A DNA stretch of 64,000 bases from Micrococcales bacterium (GCA_009779195.1 WRET01000003.1:42942-106941); one strand, 5' to 3'; shown: positions 11,144 to 21,289, counted from the first letter of the stretch. Notes: generated from the sequence alone by a model not told the origin. Translations and numbers: made by a program.

Positions 11144-11694
11144 GCGGCACGATGTTCGCGACCGTACGCGGGTTCAAGCGCGGGTACGACCGTGACGAGG
11201 TCGACGAGTACTTCGCCCACGCTCGCCAGCAGTACGAGCACGCCCCGGCTGACGCGCTGAACAGCACCGACGTGCGGCGTGTGGGGTTCGACCTGGTCCG
11301 CGGCGGGTACGTCACCGGTGCGGTCGACGCTGCCCTCGACCGTCTGGAGCAGGCGTTCTTGGCCCGCACCCGCGCCGAGTTCGTCAACCGGTACGGCCAG
11401 AAGGCATGGATGGACCAGCTCGGCGAACAGGCTGGCACGTTGTACGGGCGGTTGCGCCGGCCCGACGGTGACCGCTTCTCACCGCCCCGCTACCGTGGCC
11501 AAGGTTACGAGCCAGCCGACGTGGACGCTTTGTGCCACCGTCTCATCGCCTACTTCGACAACGGCGCCAAGCTCAGCGCGGGGGAGGTGCGGTCGGCGAC
11601 GTTCCGTGCGCGGCGCGGCCAGAACGCCTACGACGAAGACTCGGTGGACGCATTCTTGGCGAGGGCAGTCGACGTGCTCCTCGGCGTGGAATGA
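11140..11694 (+). CDS. DivIVA domain-containing protein
   Basis: [31 protein letters not shown] start overlapping rlmN stop. Confidence 0.75.
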   Translation: MSGTMFATVRGFKRGYDRDEVDEYFAHARQQYEHAPADALNSTDVRRVGFDLVRGGYVTGAVDAALDRLEQAFLARTRAEFVNRYGQKAWMDQLGEQAGTLYGRLRRPDGDRFSPPRYRGQGYEPADVDALCHRLIAYFDNGAKLSAGEVRSATFRARRGQNAYDEDSVDAFLARAVDVLLGVE

Positions 11695-11701
11695 TGGCTA
11701 G

Positions 11702-12892
11702 GTGAGCCGCCGCAGCGTCGTCCTCCTTGGTTCGACCGGGTCCGTGGGGACCCAGGCCGTCGAGGTGGTGCTGGCCAACCCTGGACGTTTTGTCGTCACT
11801 GGTCTTGCGGCAGGTGGAAGCGACCCCCTGCGCCTGGCCATGCAGGCCGCCGCGCTGGGCGTGGGCTCCCTGGCCGTGGCCGACCCGACAGCTGTGGACG
11901 CGGTCCGTGACGCCCTCGAGCTGGTCAGCTCGCGCCACCACGGCTGGTCAGCCAAGTCCGTGGAGGTTCTCGCCGGTGCTGACGCCGCTTCCGAGCTTGC
12001 TGGTCGTCCTGCCGATGTGGTGCTCAACGCCGTCACTGGTGCCCGCGGCCTGGCCCCGACGCTGGCGGCGCTGGCCGCTGGTACGGTCCTGGCGCTGGCG
12101 AACAAGGAGTCGTTGGTCGTCGGTGGTCCACTGGTCCAGAGGGCCAGGGCCCGGCCCGGGCAGATCGTCCCGGTGGACTCCGAGCACTCGGCTATCGCCC
12201 AGTGCATGCGCGCAGGCACCCACTCGGAGGTGCGCCGGCTGGTCCTGACAGCCTCCGGCGGCCCGTTCCGCGGGTGGTCGACCCGTCAGCTGGCCGCCGT
12301 CACCCCCGCCCAAGCGTTGGACCACCCCACGTGGTCCATGGGTCCGGTTGTGTCGGTCAACGCTGCGACCATGGTGAACAAAGCGCTCGAGCTCATCGAG
12401 GCCCACCTGCTGTTCGACGTGCCGATCGAGAACATCGTGGTCGTCGTGCACCCCCAGTCCATCGTGCACTCGATGGTCGAGTTCGTCGACGGGGCGACGA
12501 TCGCGCAGGCGTCCCCGCCGGACATGCACCTGCCGATCGCCCTGGCGCTGGGCTGGCCAGACCGCGTCGACGACTCTGTGCCGCCGTGTGTGTGGTCTGA
12601 ACCGACCTCGTGGACTTTCGAACCCCTCGACGAGGAGGTCTTCAGCGCCGTGCGCCTGGGCCGTGCCGCCGCCGCTGCTTCGGCCACCCACCCTGCTGTG
12701 CTCAACGCGTCGAACGAGGTCTGCGTGGACGCGTTCCTCGCAGGGAAGATCGCTTTCTTGGACATCGTCGCGACGGTCGAACGGGTCCTGGCTGAGCACA
12801 ACGGCACCTCAGCGCGCTGGGTCACCCTCGACGACGTGCTCGGCGCCGACGCTTGGGCGCGGGCCCGGACTGCTGAGATCTTCGACCTGTGA
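11702..12892 (+). CDS. dxr: 1-deoxy-D-xylulose-5-phosphate reductoisomerase
   Basis: VVLLGSTGSVGTQAVEV, LANKESLVVGG, PVDSEHSAIAQC. Confidence 0.96.
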   Translation: MSRRSVVLLGSTGSVGTQAVEVVLANPGRFVVTGLAAGGSDPLRLAMQAAALGVGSLAVADPTAVDAVRDALELVSSRHHGWSAKSVEVLAGADAASELAGRPADVVLNAVTGARGLAPTLAALAAGTVLALANKESLVVGGPLVQRARARPGQIVPVDSEHSAIAQCMRAGTHSEVRRLVLTASGGPFRGWSTRQLAAVTPAQALDHPTWSMGPVVSVNAATMVNKALELIEAHLLFDVPIENIVVVVHPQSIVHSMVEFVDGATIAQASPPDMHLPIALALGWPDRVDDSVPPCVWSEPTSWTFEPLDEEVFSAVRLGRAAAAASATHPAVLNASNEVCVDAFLAGKIAFLDIVATVERVLAEHNGTSARWVTLDDVLGADAWARARTAEIFDL

Positions 12893-12900
12893 GCCGGTCG

Positions 12901-14742
12901 TCAGGGCGAGCTGGTCGGACGGTGGGTGCGGGTCGACATGGGGGTCGGTGTCGGTGTCGGCGACGGGGATGACGACGACTCTTCGGCCAGCTTGGCGGCG
13001 TCGGACTCTTCGATGACACCGTACTTGTCGCGGGTCTCGGGGGTGGTGACGATGCAGTACGGGACGTCTTTGTAGCAGTAGGTGGTCTTGCCGTCTTCGG
13101 TGTAGACCGTGCCCCGCTCGACACCGTCGACCGTCCAGGTAGTGGTCTCGGACTCTGGGCCCAGGCTCTCGGCGGCGGCCTCAGCGCTGGGGAAGCGCAG
13201 GATGACGCTGCCGTCGTCGTCGGCGGTGCAGGCAAACCGCTCGATATCGCCCTTGGAACCAGCAGCCGTCTCGGTGCAGGTCGGCTTGGCAGCGCCAGGC
13301 ACAGGGGGGAAGGCCCTCATCACTCCGTCGAGGCCTGTGAGCTTGGGATAGCTGACGTCGTGCATCGGCCCGTCCGAGGGGTCGACCATCGCCGGGGCGG
13401 TGGCGATCTGCGTGCCACCGCGAGGGTTGGCGTCGTAGTACCAGCTCGTACCGACAACACCCATGACCACGAGCGCCGCCGCAGCAGCCACAGGCACGCC
13501 CATGTGGTCGAACAGGGACGCGCGCCGCACGGGGCGAGGCTGCGCCCGCACGATCCGCAGGGTGGGGTCACCGGCCTCAGGGTCGGCCAACAGCATCGTG
13601 TCGGGGGTGCGCAGGGCGCCGGTGGCCACGACGAACTGGGGGTCGCGCAGGCAGGTCACGTCAGTCCCAGCAGCGTCGCGCACAGCGGCGACGACCGCGG
13701 GGGTGGCTGTTGCGCCGCCGGTGAGGTACACAGCGGCCGGCTCGTCGGTCCCTGCGGCAACCATGGTGTTGGTGACCAGGGCGGCGATACGGCGCGCAAG
13801 ACCAGCGACGAGGGTCTCGAACTCCTCGACGGTGATGGTGATGGTGATCTCGTCCCCGCCAGCAGGGGCGACACCGATCTGGGCGCTGGGCTCGGTCGAC
13901 AGGGCGTGGCGGGCAGCGCGTACCGCGGCGCGTACGGTGATGGCCGTGCCCAGGTTCTGCGGCTGGCGCAGCTGGCGGACCAGGTCGGTGTGGCCTGAGG
14001 TGACCAGCCGGTCGGTGGTCCACGAGTACAGCAGGTCGTCGAGGCGGTCACCGCCGACCCCGTCGTCAGACCCGTGGGCGATGACGACCGGTTCGTCGGC
14101 GACGGTGTCCACCACTGCCACGTCAGCGCTGCCAGCACCGACGTCCACAACCACCACAGGTGCGCCAGGCGTCAGCGGCGCAACACCCTGCGCATGCAGG
14201 ACCGCCACCGGCTCGGAGAGCACGAAGACCTGCTCAGGGGCGAGCCCTGCCAGGCGTGCGGCGTGCGTCAGCCCCCACACCTGCGCCCTGTTCCACCCCT
14301 GCGGGTGGGTGAGCACGACACACTTGGGGTTGGTGCCCCCCGCGGCGCGCATCGACCGTACGCACACGACGTCGAGCACCTGCGCGGCGATCTGCTCGGG
14401 GGTGACCAGGTGTTCACCGAGCACCAGCGGTTCTTGGCCCAGCCGGGCTTTGGGCGAACCGACGAAGGTGTTCGGGTGGAGCGCATGGGCGTCCAGAGAC
14501 ACCTGCCCGGCTTCCCACTGCCCTTCGGCCAGGAGCACCGCTGACGGCATCGTCTGCGACTCTACGTCGAGCTTGACCTTGTCCACGTCCCCTGAGGGCC
14601 ACCGGATCGCTGCCGCGGTGGTGGCCGTCCCGAGGTCGACCGCGAGGACCCAGTCCGCGGACTCGTCGAGCTCCGCAGCCAAGCCGTCGTACGGTCCCGG
14701 TCGTGCACCTGCGTCCACGACTGGACCAGGAGACTTCTTCAC
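12901..14742 (-). CDS. Hsp70 (DnaK-like) family protein with a transmembrane helix and C-terminal extracytoplasmic domain
   Basis: VLAVDLGTATTAAAIR, VVVDVGAGSADVAVVDT, LTGGATATPAV; TM GVPVAAAAALVVMGVVGTSWYY followed by ~160 aa Cys-containing tail; GTG 14742 preferred. Confidence 0.8.
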   Translation of the reverse strand: MKKSPGPVVDAGARPGPYDGLAAELDESADWVLAVDLGTATTAAAIRWPSGDVDKVKLDVESQTMPSAVLLAEGQWEAGQVSLDAHALHPNTFVGSPKARLGQEPLVLGEHLVTPEQIAAQVLDVVCVRSMRAAGGTNPKCVVLTHPQGWNRAQVWGLTHAARLAGLAPEQVFVLSEPVAVLHAQGVAPLTPGAPVVVVDVGAGSADVAVVDTVADEPVVIAHGSDDGVGGDRLDDLLYSWTTDRLVTSGHTDLVRQLRQPQNLGTAITVRAAVRAARHALSTEPSAQIGVAPAGGDEITITITVEEFETLVAGLARRIAALVTNTMVAAGTDEPAAVYLTGGATATPAVVAAVRDAAGTDVTCLRDPQFVVATGALRTPDTMLLADPEAGDPTLRIVRAQPRPVRRASLFDHMGVPVAAAAALVVMGVVGTSWYYDANPRGGTQIATAPAMVDPSDGPMHDVSYPKLTGLDGVMRAFPPVPGAAKPTCTETAAGSKGDIERFACTADDDGSVILRFPSAEAAAESLGPESETTTWTVDGVERGTVYTEDGKTTYCYKDVPYCIVTTPETRDKYGVIEESDAAKLAEESSSSPSPTPTPTPMSTRTHRPTSSP

Positions 14743-14904
14743 GTCTGTCCTTCGGTGGTGGCCAGTCTTCGAAACTGAGCCTACCTCGTGTATCAGGTCG
14801 TTGAAACGAGTTCGAAGGTCCTGTTTTCCCCAGTTACCCTTTCGTGTGATGCCGCAGGCCTGCGCAGAGCTTCGGGAGCAGGAGCTCTCCACTAGCGTGA
14901 CCAC

Positions 14905-15870
14905 GTGGACACTCAGCTCAAGGTTGGCGACACCGACGAAGACACGCTGGTGGCCTTGCTCACCGCGCACCTGCCACCAGGTGACAGCACTCTGGTCGGG
15001 CCAGGCGACGACGCGGCGGTCGTCGCCACCAGCGACGGGCGGTTTGTGGTGACCACCGACGTCTTGGTCGAGGGCCAGCACTTTCGCCGCCAGTGGTCTT
15101 CAGGCGCCGACGTGGGGGTGCGCGCCGGTGTGCAGAACCTGGCCGACGTCGCGGCGATGGGCGCCCGTCCGACGGCCCTCGTCGTCGCTGTGACGTTGCC
15201 GGGCGACCTGCCGCTGGAGTTCGTCACAGGTCTGGCCGACGGTCTGGCTCAGGTGTGCAGGCCGCTGGGGGTTGGTGTCGTCGGCGGGGACCTGTCAGCC
15301 GGCCCGGTGGTCACCGTGGCCGTGACCGCCCACGGTGACCTCGAAGGACGCGGACCTGTCCTGCGCAGCGGCGCCCGCGCCGGCGACGCCGTCGCCCACG
15401 CAGGTGTCGCAGGGTGGTCGGCCGCTGGCCTGGCTCTGCTCACCGCTGACCTCGCCGGACACGACCGTGAGCTGGTGGCGGCCTACCTGCGCCCGTCGTC
15501 GCCTCTGGCAGCCGGCCCCGCAGCAGCCAGGGGCAGTGCCACCTCCATGCTTGACGTGTCCGACGGCCTGGTCCGTGACGCACGCCGGATCGCCACCGCG
15601 TCGGGAGTCTGCCTCGAGCTCGACGACCCCGCAGATGTCTTCGCCGACGACCTGGCCCGCCTTGCCCCAGCCGCGACCAGGTTGAGTACCACCGCCACGA
15701 CCTGGGTCCTCGGAGGCGGAGAAGACCACGGCCTCCTGGCCACTTTCCCTCCCGGTCCGCTCCCTGACGGTTTCCGGAAGGTCGGGCGCGTCGTCACCGG
15801 CTCAGGTGTCACGGTCGCAGGCGCGCCGCCACCACCGTCAACTGCTGGCTGGGACCACTTCTCGCGCTGA
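14905..15870 (+). CDS. thiL: Thiamine-phosphate kinase
   Basis: VGPGDDAAVV, TTDVLVEGQHFRR, NLADVAAMGARPTALVV. Confidence 0.94.
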   Translation: MDTQLKVGDTDEDTLVALLTAHLPPGDSTLVGPGDDAAVVATSDGRFVVTTDVLVEGQHFRRQWSSGADVGVRAGVQNLADVAAMGARPTALVVAVTLPGDLPLEFVTGLADGLAQVCRPLGVGVVGGDLSAGPVVTVAVTAHGDLEGRGPVLRSGARAGDAVAHAGVAGWSAAGLALLTADLAGHDRELVAAYLRPSSPLAAGPAAARGSATSMLDVSDGLVRDARRIATASGVCLELDDPADVFADDLARLAPAATRLSTTATTWVLGGGEDHGLLATFPPGPLPDGFRKVGRVVTGSGVTVAGAPPPPSTAGWDHFSR

Positions 15871-16007
15871 ACGTCACCCGCTGTGGTGGGTGCGGGCGGT
15901 GACCGTCGGACCACAAACCCGGTATCGCTCTCGGACAGCAGGTGAAAACGTCGTAGAAGACCGCTCGTGTCGGCCAGGGGCCAGGGGCCAGGTGGACAGG
16001 CGTCGGC

Positions 16008-16199
16008 TCAGCCTGCCCGCTGGACCTTCCCGGCCTTGAGGCACGAGGTGCACACGTTCATACGCTTGCGGGTGCCGCCGACGATGACACGGACGCGCTG
16101 GATGTTGGGGTTCCAACGGCGCTTGGTCTTGACGTGCGAGTGCGAGACGTTGTTCCCGAAGGACGGGCGCTTGGCGCAGACGTCGCAGACGGCGGCCAT
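16008..16199 (-). CDS. rpmB: 50S ribosomal protein L28
   Basis: [38 protein letters not shown]. Confidence 0.97.
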   Translation of the reverse strand: MAAVCDVCAKRPSFGNNVSHSHVKTKRRWNPNIQRVRVIVGGTRKRMNVCTSCLKAGKVQRAG

Positions 16200-16410
16200 G
16201 ATTACTCTCCAGTCTGTGCGCGCCACGTGTGCACGCGGCGGCGCGGCGCACGACGGCTCGCGCTGACGATTCGGATGCTGCCACGACGATGCTACGGGGC
16301 TGCGGACAACTGGGCGAGTCTAGCCCACCGGCGCGGGTACGCTCAAATGTGGGTGGTATGCGGCACAGTAGCCTCTGCCAGCGCAACCAACGAGCACCGG
16401 GAGGGACGGG

Positions 16411-17772
16411 GTGGGTCGCGAGACACGGCTCGACGGTGCCCTGGTGCACGCCTGGGCCGACGCGTGCGTGCACCGGCTGCGCGAGGTCGCGCCGCGGATC
16501 GACGCGCTCAACGTCTTCCCCGTCGCCGACGCCGACACCGGGCAGAACGTCACCTGCACCTTCGCCGGGGGCCTGGCTGCTGTCGCCGCGTCGCCAGGTG
16601 ACTTAGCTACTGCGGCGCGTGTGCTGGCCTCCGGTGCCCTGCGCCAGGCGCGGGGGAGCTCGGGGGTCATCATGTCGGGCTGGTTGGCCGGGCTCGCCGC
16701 CGGACTGGCACAGACCGCCCCCAGTGACGTCGCCCGCCTGGGCGCCGCGCTGGGGTCAGCAGCCGTCGGCGCGCGCAGGGCTGTGGCCGACCCCTGGGAG
16801 GGCACCATCCTGGAGGTCGCCGAACAGGTCGCCGCAGCGGTCGCCCAGCGCGCCCAGGACCCGCAGGTGGTGCTCGCAGACCTGTTGCCCGGCCCCCTGG
16901 ACGAGGTCCGCACAGCCTTGCCCGCCACATCTGCGCACCACCCGGTGCTGGCATCGGCCGGGGTCGTCGACGCCGGTGCGTGCGCACTGCTCGTCGTGCT
17001 GGAGGTGCTCGCCGCCCTGCTCGCCGGCGAACCGTGCGACCAGGCAGGGCAGTGGTTGCCGCCGCCAGCAGCGGTGCGCACCGACCACCACGACGAGTCC
17101 AGCGCGGCCTTCGAAGTCATGCTGCACGTCACGGTGGAGGTGGACTGCACCGAGCTTGCCACCACGGGGTCGGCCGCGGCCGTGACGGGGATGGGTGACG
17201 AGTGGCGCACCCACGTCCACACCGACGACCCGGCCACGGCGCTGGGGCTCGTCGCTCCCGACGAGCTGCGTCTTGGTGTGGTCAGGGCGATGACCACCGA
17301 CGGCACCGGGCTCGTCGTCGTGACGTCTGATGCTGGCCTGGCGGGTTGGTACGCCGACGCTGGGGCGGTCGTCGTCGTCCCCGGTGGGGCAGCCGTCCCT
17401 GGCCAGCTACGTACCTTGCTACGTGCCGCCGGACGCCACGTCCTGGCCACCGACCCGGGGCTCGCCGAAGCGGTCGGCGCCCGCACTGCCGACCCGGTAC
17501 GTGCCGCTGTCGCGTGTCTTGCCGCCGACACCGCCGAGGACGTCGCCGCCGTGCTGGACCGGGTGCGCACCACCATGACCGACGACCCCGACCCGACCGC
17601 CGCGCTGGCGGCCCTGTGCGGCGCGACCCCTGACGCTGAGGTGCTCACCGTCGTCCCGCGTGACGGGGCCGAGCTGGACCTGGTCCGTGACCTGGCTGAC
17701 GGCTATGCGATGGAGCTGGTGCTCGTCGGCCCTGCGACCACCGGCGCGTTGTGGCGCCTAGGGGTCGATTGA
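16411..17772 (+). CDS. DAK2 domain (DhaL/FakA-like) protein
   Basis: INVFPVADADTGQN, ARGSSGVIMSGWLAGLA; upstream of recG as in other actinobacteria. Confidence 0.85.
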   Translation: MGRETRLDGALVHAWADACVHRLREVAPRIDALNVFPVADADTGQNVTCTFAGGLAAVAASPGDLATAARVLASGALRQARGSSGVIMSGWLAGLAAGLAQTAPSDVARLGAALGSAAVGARRAVADPWEGTILEVAEQVAAAVAQRAQDPQVVLADLLPGPLDEVRTALPATSAHHPVLASAGVVDAGACALLVVLEVLAALLAGEPCDQAGQWLPPPAAVRTDHHDESSAAFEVMLHVTVEVDCTELATTGSAAAVTGMGDEWRTHVHTDDPATALGLVAPDELRLGVVRAMTTDGTGLVVVTSDAGLAGWYADAGAVVVVPGGAAVPGQLRTLLRAAGRHVLATDPGLAEAVGARTADPVRAAVACLAADTAEDVAAVLDRVRTTMTDDPDPTAALAALCGATPDAEVLTVVPRDGAELDLVRDLADGYAMELVLVGPATTGALWRLGVD

Positions 17773-20042
17773 TGGTCCGCGCGTCCGACGGTGTGGGGAC
17801 GGCCGACCTGCTGGACGAGCCGCTGACCAAACACCTCGCTCCTGGCACGGCCAGGGCGTTGGCGGCCCTGGGTCCCGTCACTGTCGGTGACCTGTTGCGC
17901 TTCTACCCACGCCGGTACGTCGACCCAGGCGTCGTGACCCCGCTGGCCGACCTCAAAGAAGGCGACCGGGTCATGGTCGTGGGGGAGGTGAAACGGGCCT
18001 CGATGCGCCGTACCGCCGCCCAGGGCAAGACGTTGTTCGAAGTGGTGATCGCCGACGCGCACGACGAGATGCGGATGGTGTTCTTCGCCAACAGCTCCCG
18101 GGCGCTGGGCTACCACCACAAGGTGCTCCAGCGCGGGTGCCGGGCGTGGTTCTCCGGCGTCGTCCACGCCCGCAGGGGTGCCATGGAGCTACGCCACCCC
18201 AAGTTCGAGGAGATGGGTGACCGCGACCTGGACCCGCGTGACACCTGGCCCAAACCGGTGTACCCGGCCAGCGCGGCCATCGACTCAGGCGCGGTCGGCA
18301 AGGCTGTGGCCACCGTGCTCGGGCCGTTGCACCCCGGGGAGGTCGACGACCCGCTGCCCGATGACGTGCGCACCGCTCGCGGTCTGATACCCCTGGTCCA
18401 GGCCCTGCGCCAGGTGCACGAACCGCACTGTGAGGCTGACTGGCGTACCGCCCGCGCACGTCTGCGCTTCGAAGAGGCGTTCGTCTTGCAGGCCGAGCTG
18501 GTCCGGCGTCGTGCGCAAGCCGCCGACCATGTCGCGACCGCCCGCCCAGCACGTGCTGGTGGTCTGCTCGACGCGTTCGACGCCCGGCTGCCCTTCACGC
18601 TCACCGACGGGCAGCGCCAGGTCGGTGCCGAGCTGGCCCACGAGCTGGGCCTGGCCACCCCCATGCAACGGCTGCTGCAAGGCGAGGTCGGCTCGGGCAA
18701 GACCGTCGTGGCCCTGCGCGCCATGCTCCAGGTCGTCGACGCCGGTGGCCAGGCTGCCTTGCTGGCACCCACGGAGGTGCTCGCAGCCCAGCACCTGGCC
18801 ACGCTGCGCACCATGCTCGGCGACCTGGCCCAGGCCGGTGAGCTGGGCGCCGCGGAGCACGCCACTTCTGTGACCTTGCTCACTGGCTCTTTGTCGGCAG
18901 CCGCACGCAGGCAGGTGCTCGCCGACGCTGCTGGCGGTGCCGCGGGGATCGTCGTGGGCACCCACGCCCTGCTCGGTGACCAGGTGCAGTTCGCCGACCT
19001 GGGCCTGGTCGTCGTCGACGAGCAGCACCGGTTCGGTGTCGAACAACGTGACGCGTTGCGCACCAAAGCCGCAACCGTCCCGCACACCTTGGTCATGACC
19101 GCCACCCCCATCCCGCGGACTGTGGCCATGACCGTCTTCGGAGACCTGGAGACCTCGACGTTGCGCGAGGTCCCCGCAGGCCGGTCAGCAGTCGTCACGC
19201 ATGCGGTGCACGCCGAGCGCCCCGCATGGATGGCCCGCACCTGGCAACGCGTGGCCGAGGCGGCACGTACAGGGGGCCGGGCGTACGTCGTCGCCCCCCG
19301 GATCGACGCGACCGACGAACCTGAGGACCTGGTGGCCATCGACGAGGAGACCGCTGAGACGCGCCCCCCGCTGTGCAGCGTCTTGGACGTGGCGGCCCAG
19401 CTCGCCGACGAACCCGCCCTGGACGGGGTGGGTATCGGTGTCCTGCACGGCCGTATAACCGGCGAGGCCAAGGAACGCGCTTTCGCCGACTTCGCCTCAG
19501 GCCGTGTCCCTGTGCTCGTCGCGACCACTGTCGTGGAGGTCGGCGTGGACGTCCCGGAGGCCACGGTCATGGTCGTGCTGGACGCCGACCGTTTCGGAAT
19601 CTCCCAGCTGCACCAGCTGCGTGGCCGGGTCGGCCGAGGCACGACACCGGGTCTGTGCCTCCTGGTCTCCCCGGTCCTCGACGACACCCCCGTCGTGGTG
19701 GACGCCAACCTCGACACCACCGACCCCGAACGCACCGTCTCTCCCATCCCTGCGGTCGCGCGCCTGCGGGCCCTGGAACGCACCACCGACGGTTTCGAGC
19801 TCGCCCGCCTGGACCTGGAACAACGCCGTGAGGGCGACGTCCTGGGTGCCGCCCAGTCCGGCACCGCCAACTCGTTGCGCCTGCTGCGTGTCACCCGCGA
19901 CGAAGCCGTCATCATCGCCGCCCGCACCCAAGCCCAGCGCATCCTCGCCGCCGACCCCGCCCTGTGCGCCCACCCCGCCCTGGCCAAAGCCATCGCCGAC
20001 CGCCTGGCCCAAGCCGACGACGAGTTCCTCGACCGCGCCTGA
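17772..20042 (+). CDS. recG: ATP-dependent DNA helicase RecG
   Basis: GEVGSGKTVVALRAML, DEQHRFGVEQR, LVMTATPIPRT, QLRGRVGRG. Confidence 0.95.
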   Translation: MVRASDGVGTADLLDEPLTKHLAPGTARALAALGPVTVGDLLRFYPRRYVDPGVVTPLADLKEGDRVMVVGEVKRASMRRTAAQGKTLFEVVIADAHDEMRMVFFANSSRALGYHHKVLQRGCRAWFSGVVHARRGAMELRHPKFEEMGDRDLDPRDTWPKPVYPASAAIDSGAVGKAVATVLGPLHPGEVDDPLPDDVRTARGLIPLVQALRQVHEPHCEADWRTARARLRFEEAFVLQAELVRRRAQAADHVATARPARAGGLLDAFDARLPFTLTDGQRQVGAELAHELGLATPMQRLLQGEVGSGKTVVALRAMLQVVDAGGQAALLAPTEVLAAQHLATLRTMLGDLAQAGELGAAEHATSVTLLTGSLSAAARRQVLADAAGGAAGIVVGTHALLGDQVQFADLGLVVVDEQHRFGVEQRDALRTKAATVPHTLVMTATPIPRTVAMTVFGDLETSTLREVPAGRSAVVTHAVHAERPAWMARTWQRVAEAARTGGRAYVVAPRIDATDEPEDLVAIDEETAETRPPLCSVLDVAAQLADEPALDGVGIGVLHGRITGEAKERAFADFASGRVPVLVATTVVEVGVDVPEATVMVVLDADRFGISQLHQLRGRVGRGTTPGLCLLVSPVLDDTPVVVDANLDTTDPERTVSPIPAVARLRALERTTDGFELARLDLEQRREGDVLGAAQSGTANSLRLLRVTRDEAVIIAARTQAQRILAADPALCAHPALAKAIADRLAQADDEFLDRA

Positions 20043-20138
20043 CCTCTCGCGACGCTGCCGATCCATCCCCGCTGTTGTGCTCCACATACCCAACGCCAGG
20101 CGTTTCCGCAGGTCAAGACGGGGTTGACCAGGTTGCCG

Positions 20139-20180
20139 TTTATCGATATTATCGAAGAACGATGTTACCGTAGAACGAGA
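20139..20180 (+). promoter_or_regulatory. Candidate operator/promoter of the DUF2975-XRE pair: tandem 16-bp direct repeat
   Basis: TTATCGAAGAACGATG (20149-20164) followed directly by TTACCGTAGAACGAGA (20165-20180), 12/16 identical, preceded by TTTATCGATA. Confidence 0.45.
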
Positions 20181-20194
20181 ACCTGGAGGTCGTC

Positions 20195-20929
20195 GTGCCG
20201 TTAGTGTTGATCATCGTTGCGTTACTCATCTTTGGCGGCGTCATCGGCGTCGCGTGGCGGTACAGGTCTGCTGGGAGCAAGGCGGTCGGGATCGTCCTTG
20301 AAGCCGTGGCCTGGTTGTTCATCGTGGTCCTGGTCGTGGCGCAAGTGGTGTCGCCGCTGCTCCGGCTGGTCAACCGCACCTACAACGAGTCGAGGGCCGA
20401 AGAAAAGCTCACCTGGCAGGTCGACGACCTCCCGGTCACGTTGAACGAGGCCGGGGTGGATGCGGTCTACGGCAAGGGTGTGACGCAGCAGGCCGAGGTC
20501 AACGGCTGGGCCGACGTGCACGGCGCCTACCTCACCGAGCCGCAGACCGCTGCACTGGTGAAGCTCCAGCACCCCAGCCCCGTCGACTTCATGGCGACGA
20601 CGGGGTCGACCATCATCGGCGGGCTGATCGTCGTCGCGGGTGTCGTCTTCCTGCTGCGTGTGCTCCGCACTGTCCGCCGGGGCACTCCCTTCGACCCCGC
20701 CAACGTCAAGTGGCTCTACAGCGCCGGTATCTGCTTCCTCGGCGCCGGCGCGTTCGTCTGGGTGAGCGCGTTCTTCACCTTCTTCTCCCTCGATCGCCTG
20801 TCAGACCACGTGTTCTGGGCTGTCGAGATCCCGCTGACCCCGTTGATCCTCGGGCTCGTGGTGATCGTGGTCGCCGAGGTCTTCCGCCAGGGTCTCAAGC
20901 TCAGCCGTGACACGGAGGGTCTGGTATGA
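20195..20929 (+). CDS. DUF2975-like multi-pass membrane protein
   Basis: Four hydrophobic helices; TPFDPANVKWLYSAGICFLGAGAFVWV; directly coupled to a small XRE regulator. Confidence 0.65.
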   Translation: MPLVLIIVALLIFGGVIGVAWRYRSAGSKAVGIVLEAVAWLFIVVLVVAQVVSPLLRLVNRTYNESRAEEKLTWQVDDLPVTLNEAGVDAVYGKGVTQQAEVNGWADVHGAYLTEPQTAALVKLQHPSPVDFMATTGSTIIGGLIVVAGVVFLLRVLRTVRRGTPFDPANVKWLYSAGICFLGAGAFVWVSAFFTFFSLDRLSDHVFWAVEIPLTPLILGLVVIVVAEVFRQGLKLSRDTEGLV

Positions 20930-21186
20930 CGCCGCGCGGAGACCAGGCCGATCCCGTCGAGGAATTCCCTCACGGCCGGATCCGGGTCCGCCTGGACCAG
21001 CTGCTCGAAGACCGGTCGATGACCATGACCGAGCTCGCCGAACGCGTCGACATCACCCTGGCCAACATGTCCGTCCTCAAGAACGGCCACGCCCGGGCTG
21101 TCCGCTTCTCCACCCTGACCGCCATCTGCCACATCCTCGACTGCCAACCCGGCGACATCCTCACCTGGGACCCTCCCGACCCGTGA
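20926..21186 (+). CDS. Small XRE/Cro-CI family transcriptional regulator (YozG-like)
   Basis: RIRVRLDQLLEDRSMTMTELAERVDITLANMSVLKNGHARAVRFSTLTAICHILDCQPGDIL. Confidence 0.85.
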   Translation: MTPRGDQADPVEEFPHGRIRVRLDQLLEDRSMTMTELAERVDITLANMSVLKNGHARAVRFSTLTAICHILDCQPGDILTWDPPDP

Positions 21187-21229
21187 CCTATCCTCACCTT
21201 CACCCTTTCGTGATGGCACTCTCACCGAG

Positions 21230-21289
21230 GTGCGAACAAGAACGCGTCGTGCGAACCAACACGTTCGCACGACGCAATCTTGTTCGCAC
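21230..21289. repeat. GTGCGAAC-quad repeat, full copy
   Basis: GTGCGAAC-11-GTGCGAAC-6-GTTCGCAC-11-GTTCGCAC; 27-bp arms with 2 mismatches. Confidence 0.85.

Noticed and set aside
12901-15081. Extended 726-aa reading of the first Hsp70
   Set aside because: Upstream part overlaps the divergent thiL gene; GTG 14742 precedes the ATPase domain
21230-21289. LexA/SOS box (GAAC...GTTC)
   Set aside because: Spacing is GAAC-N6-GTTC rather than the N4 expected for Gram-positive/actinobacterial LexA boxes, and it lies downstream of a gene
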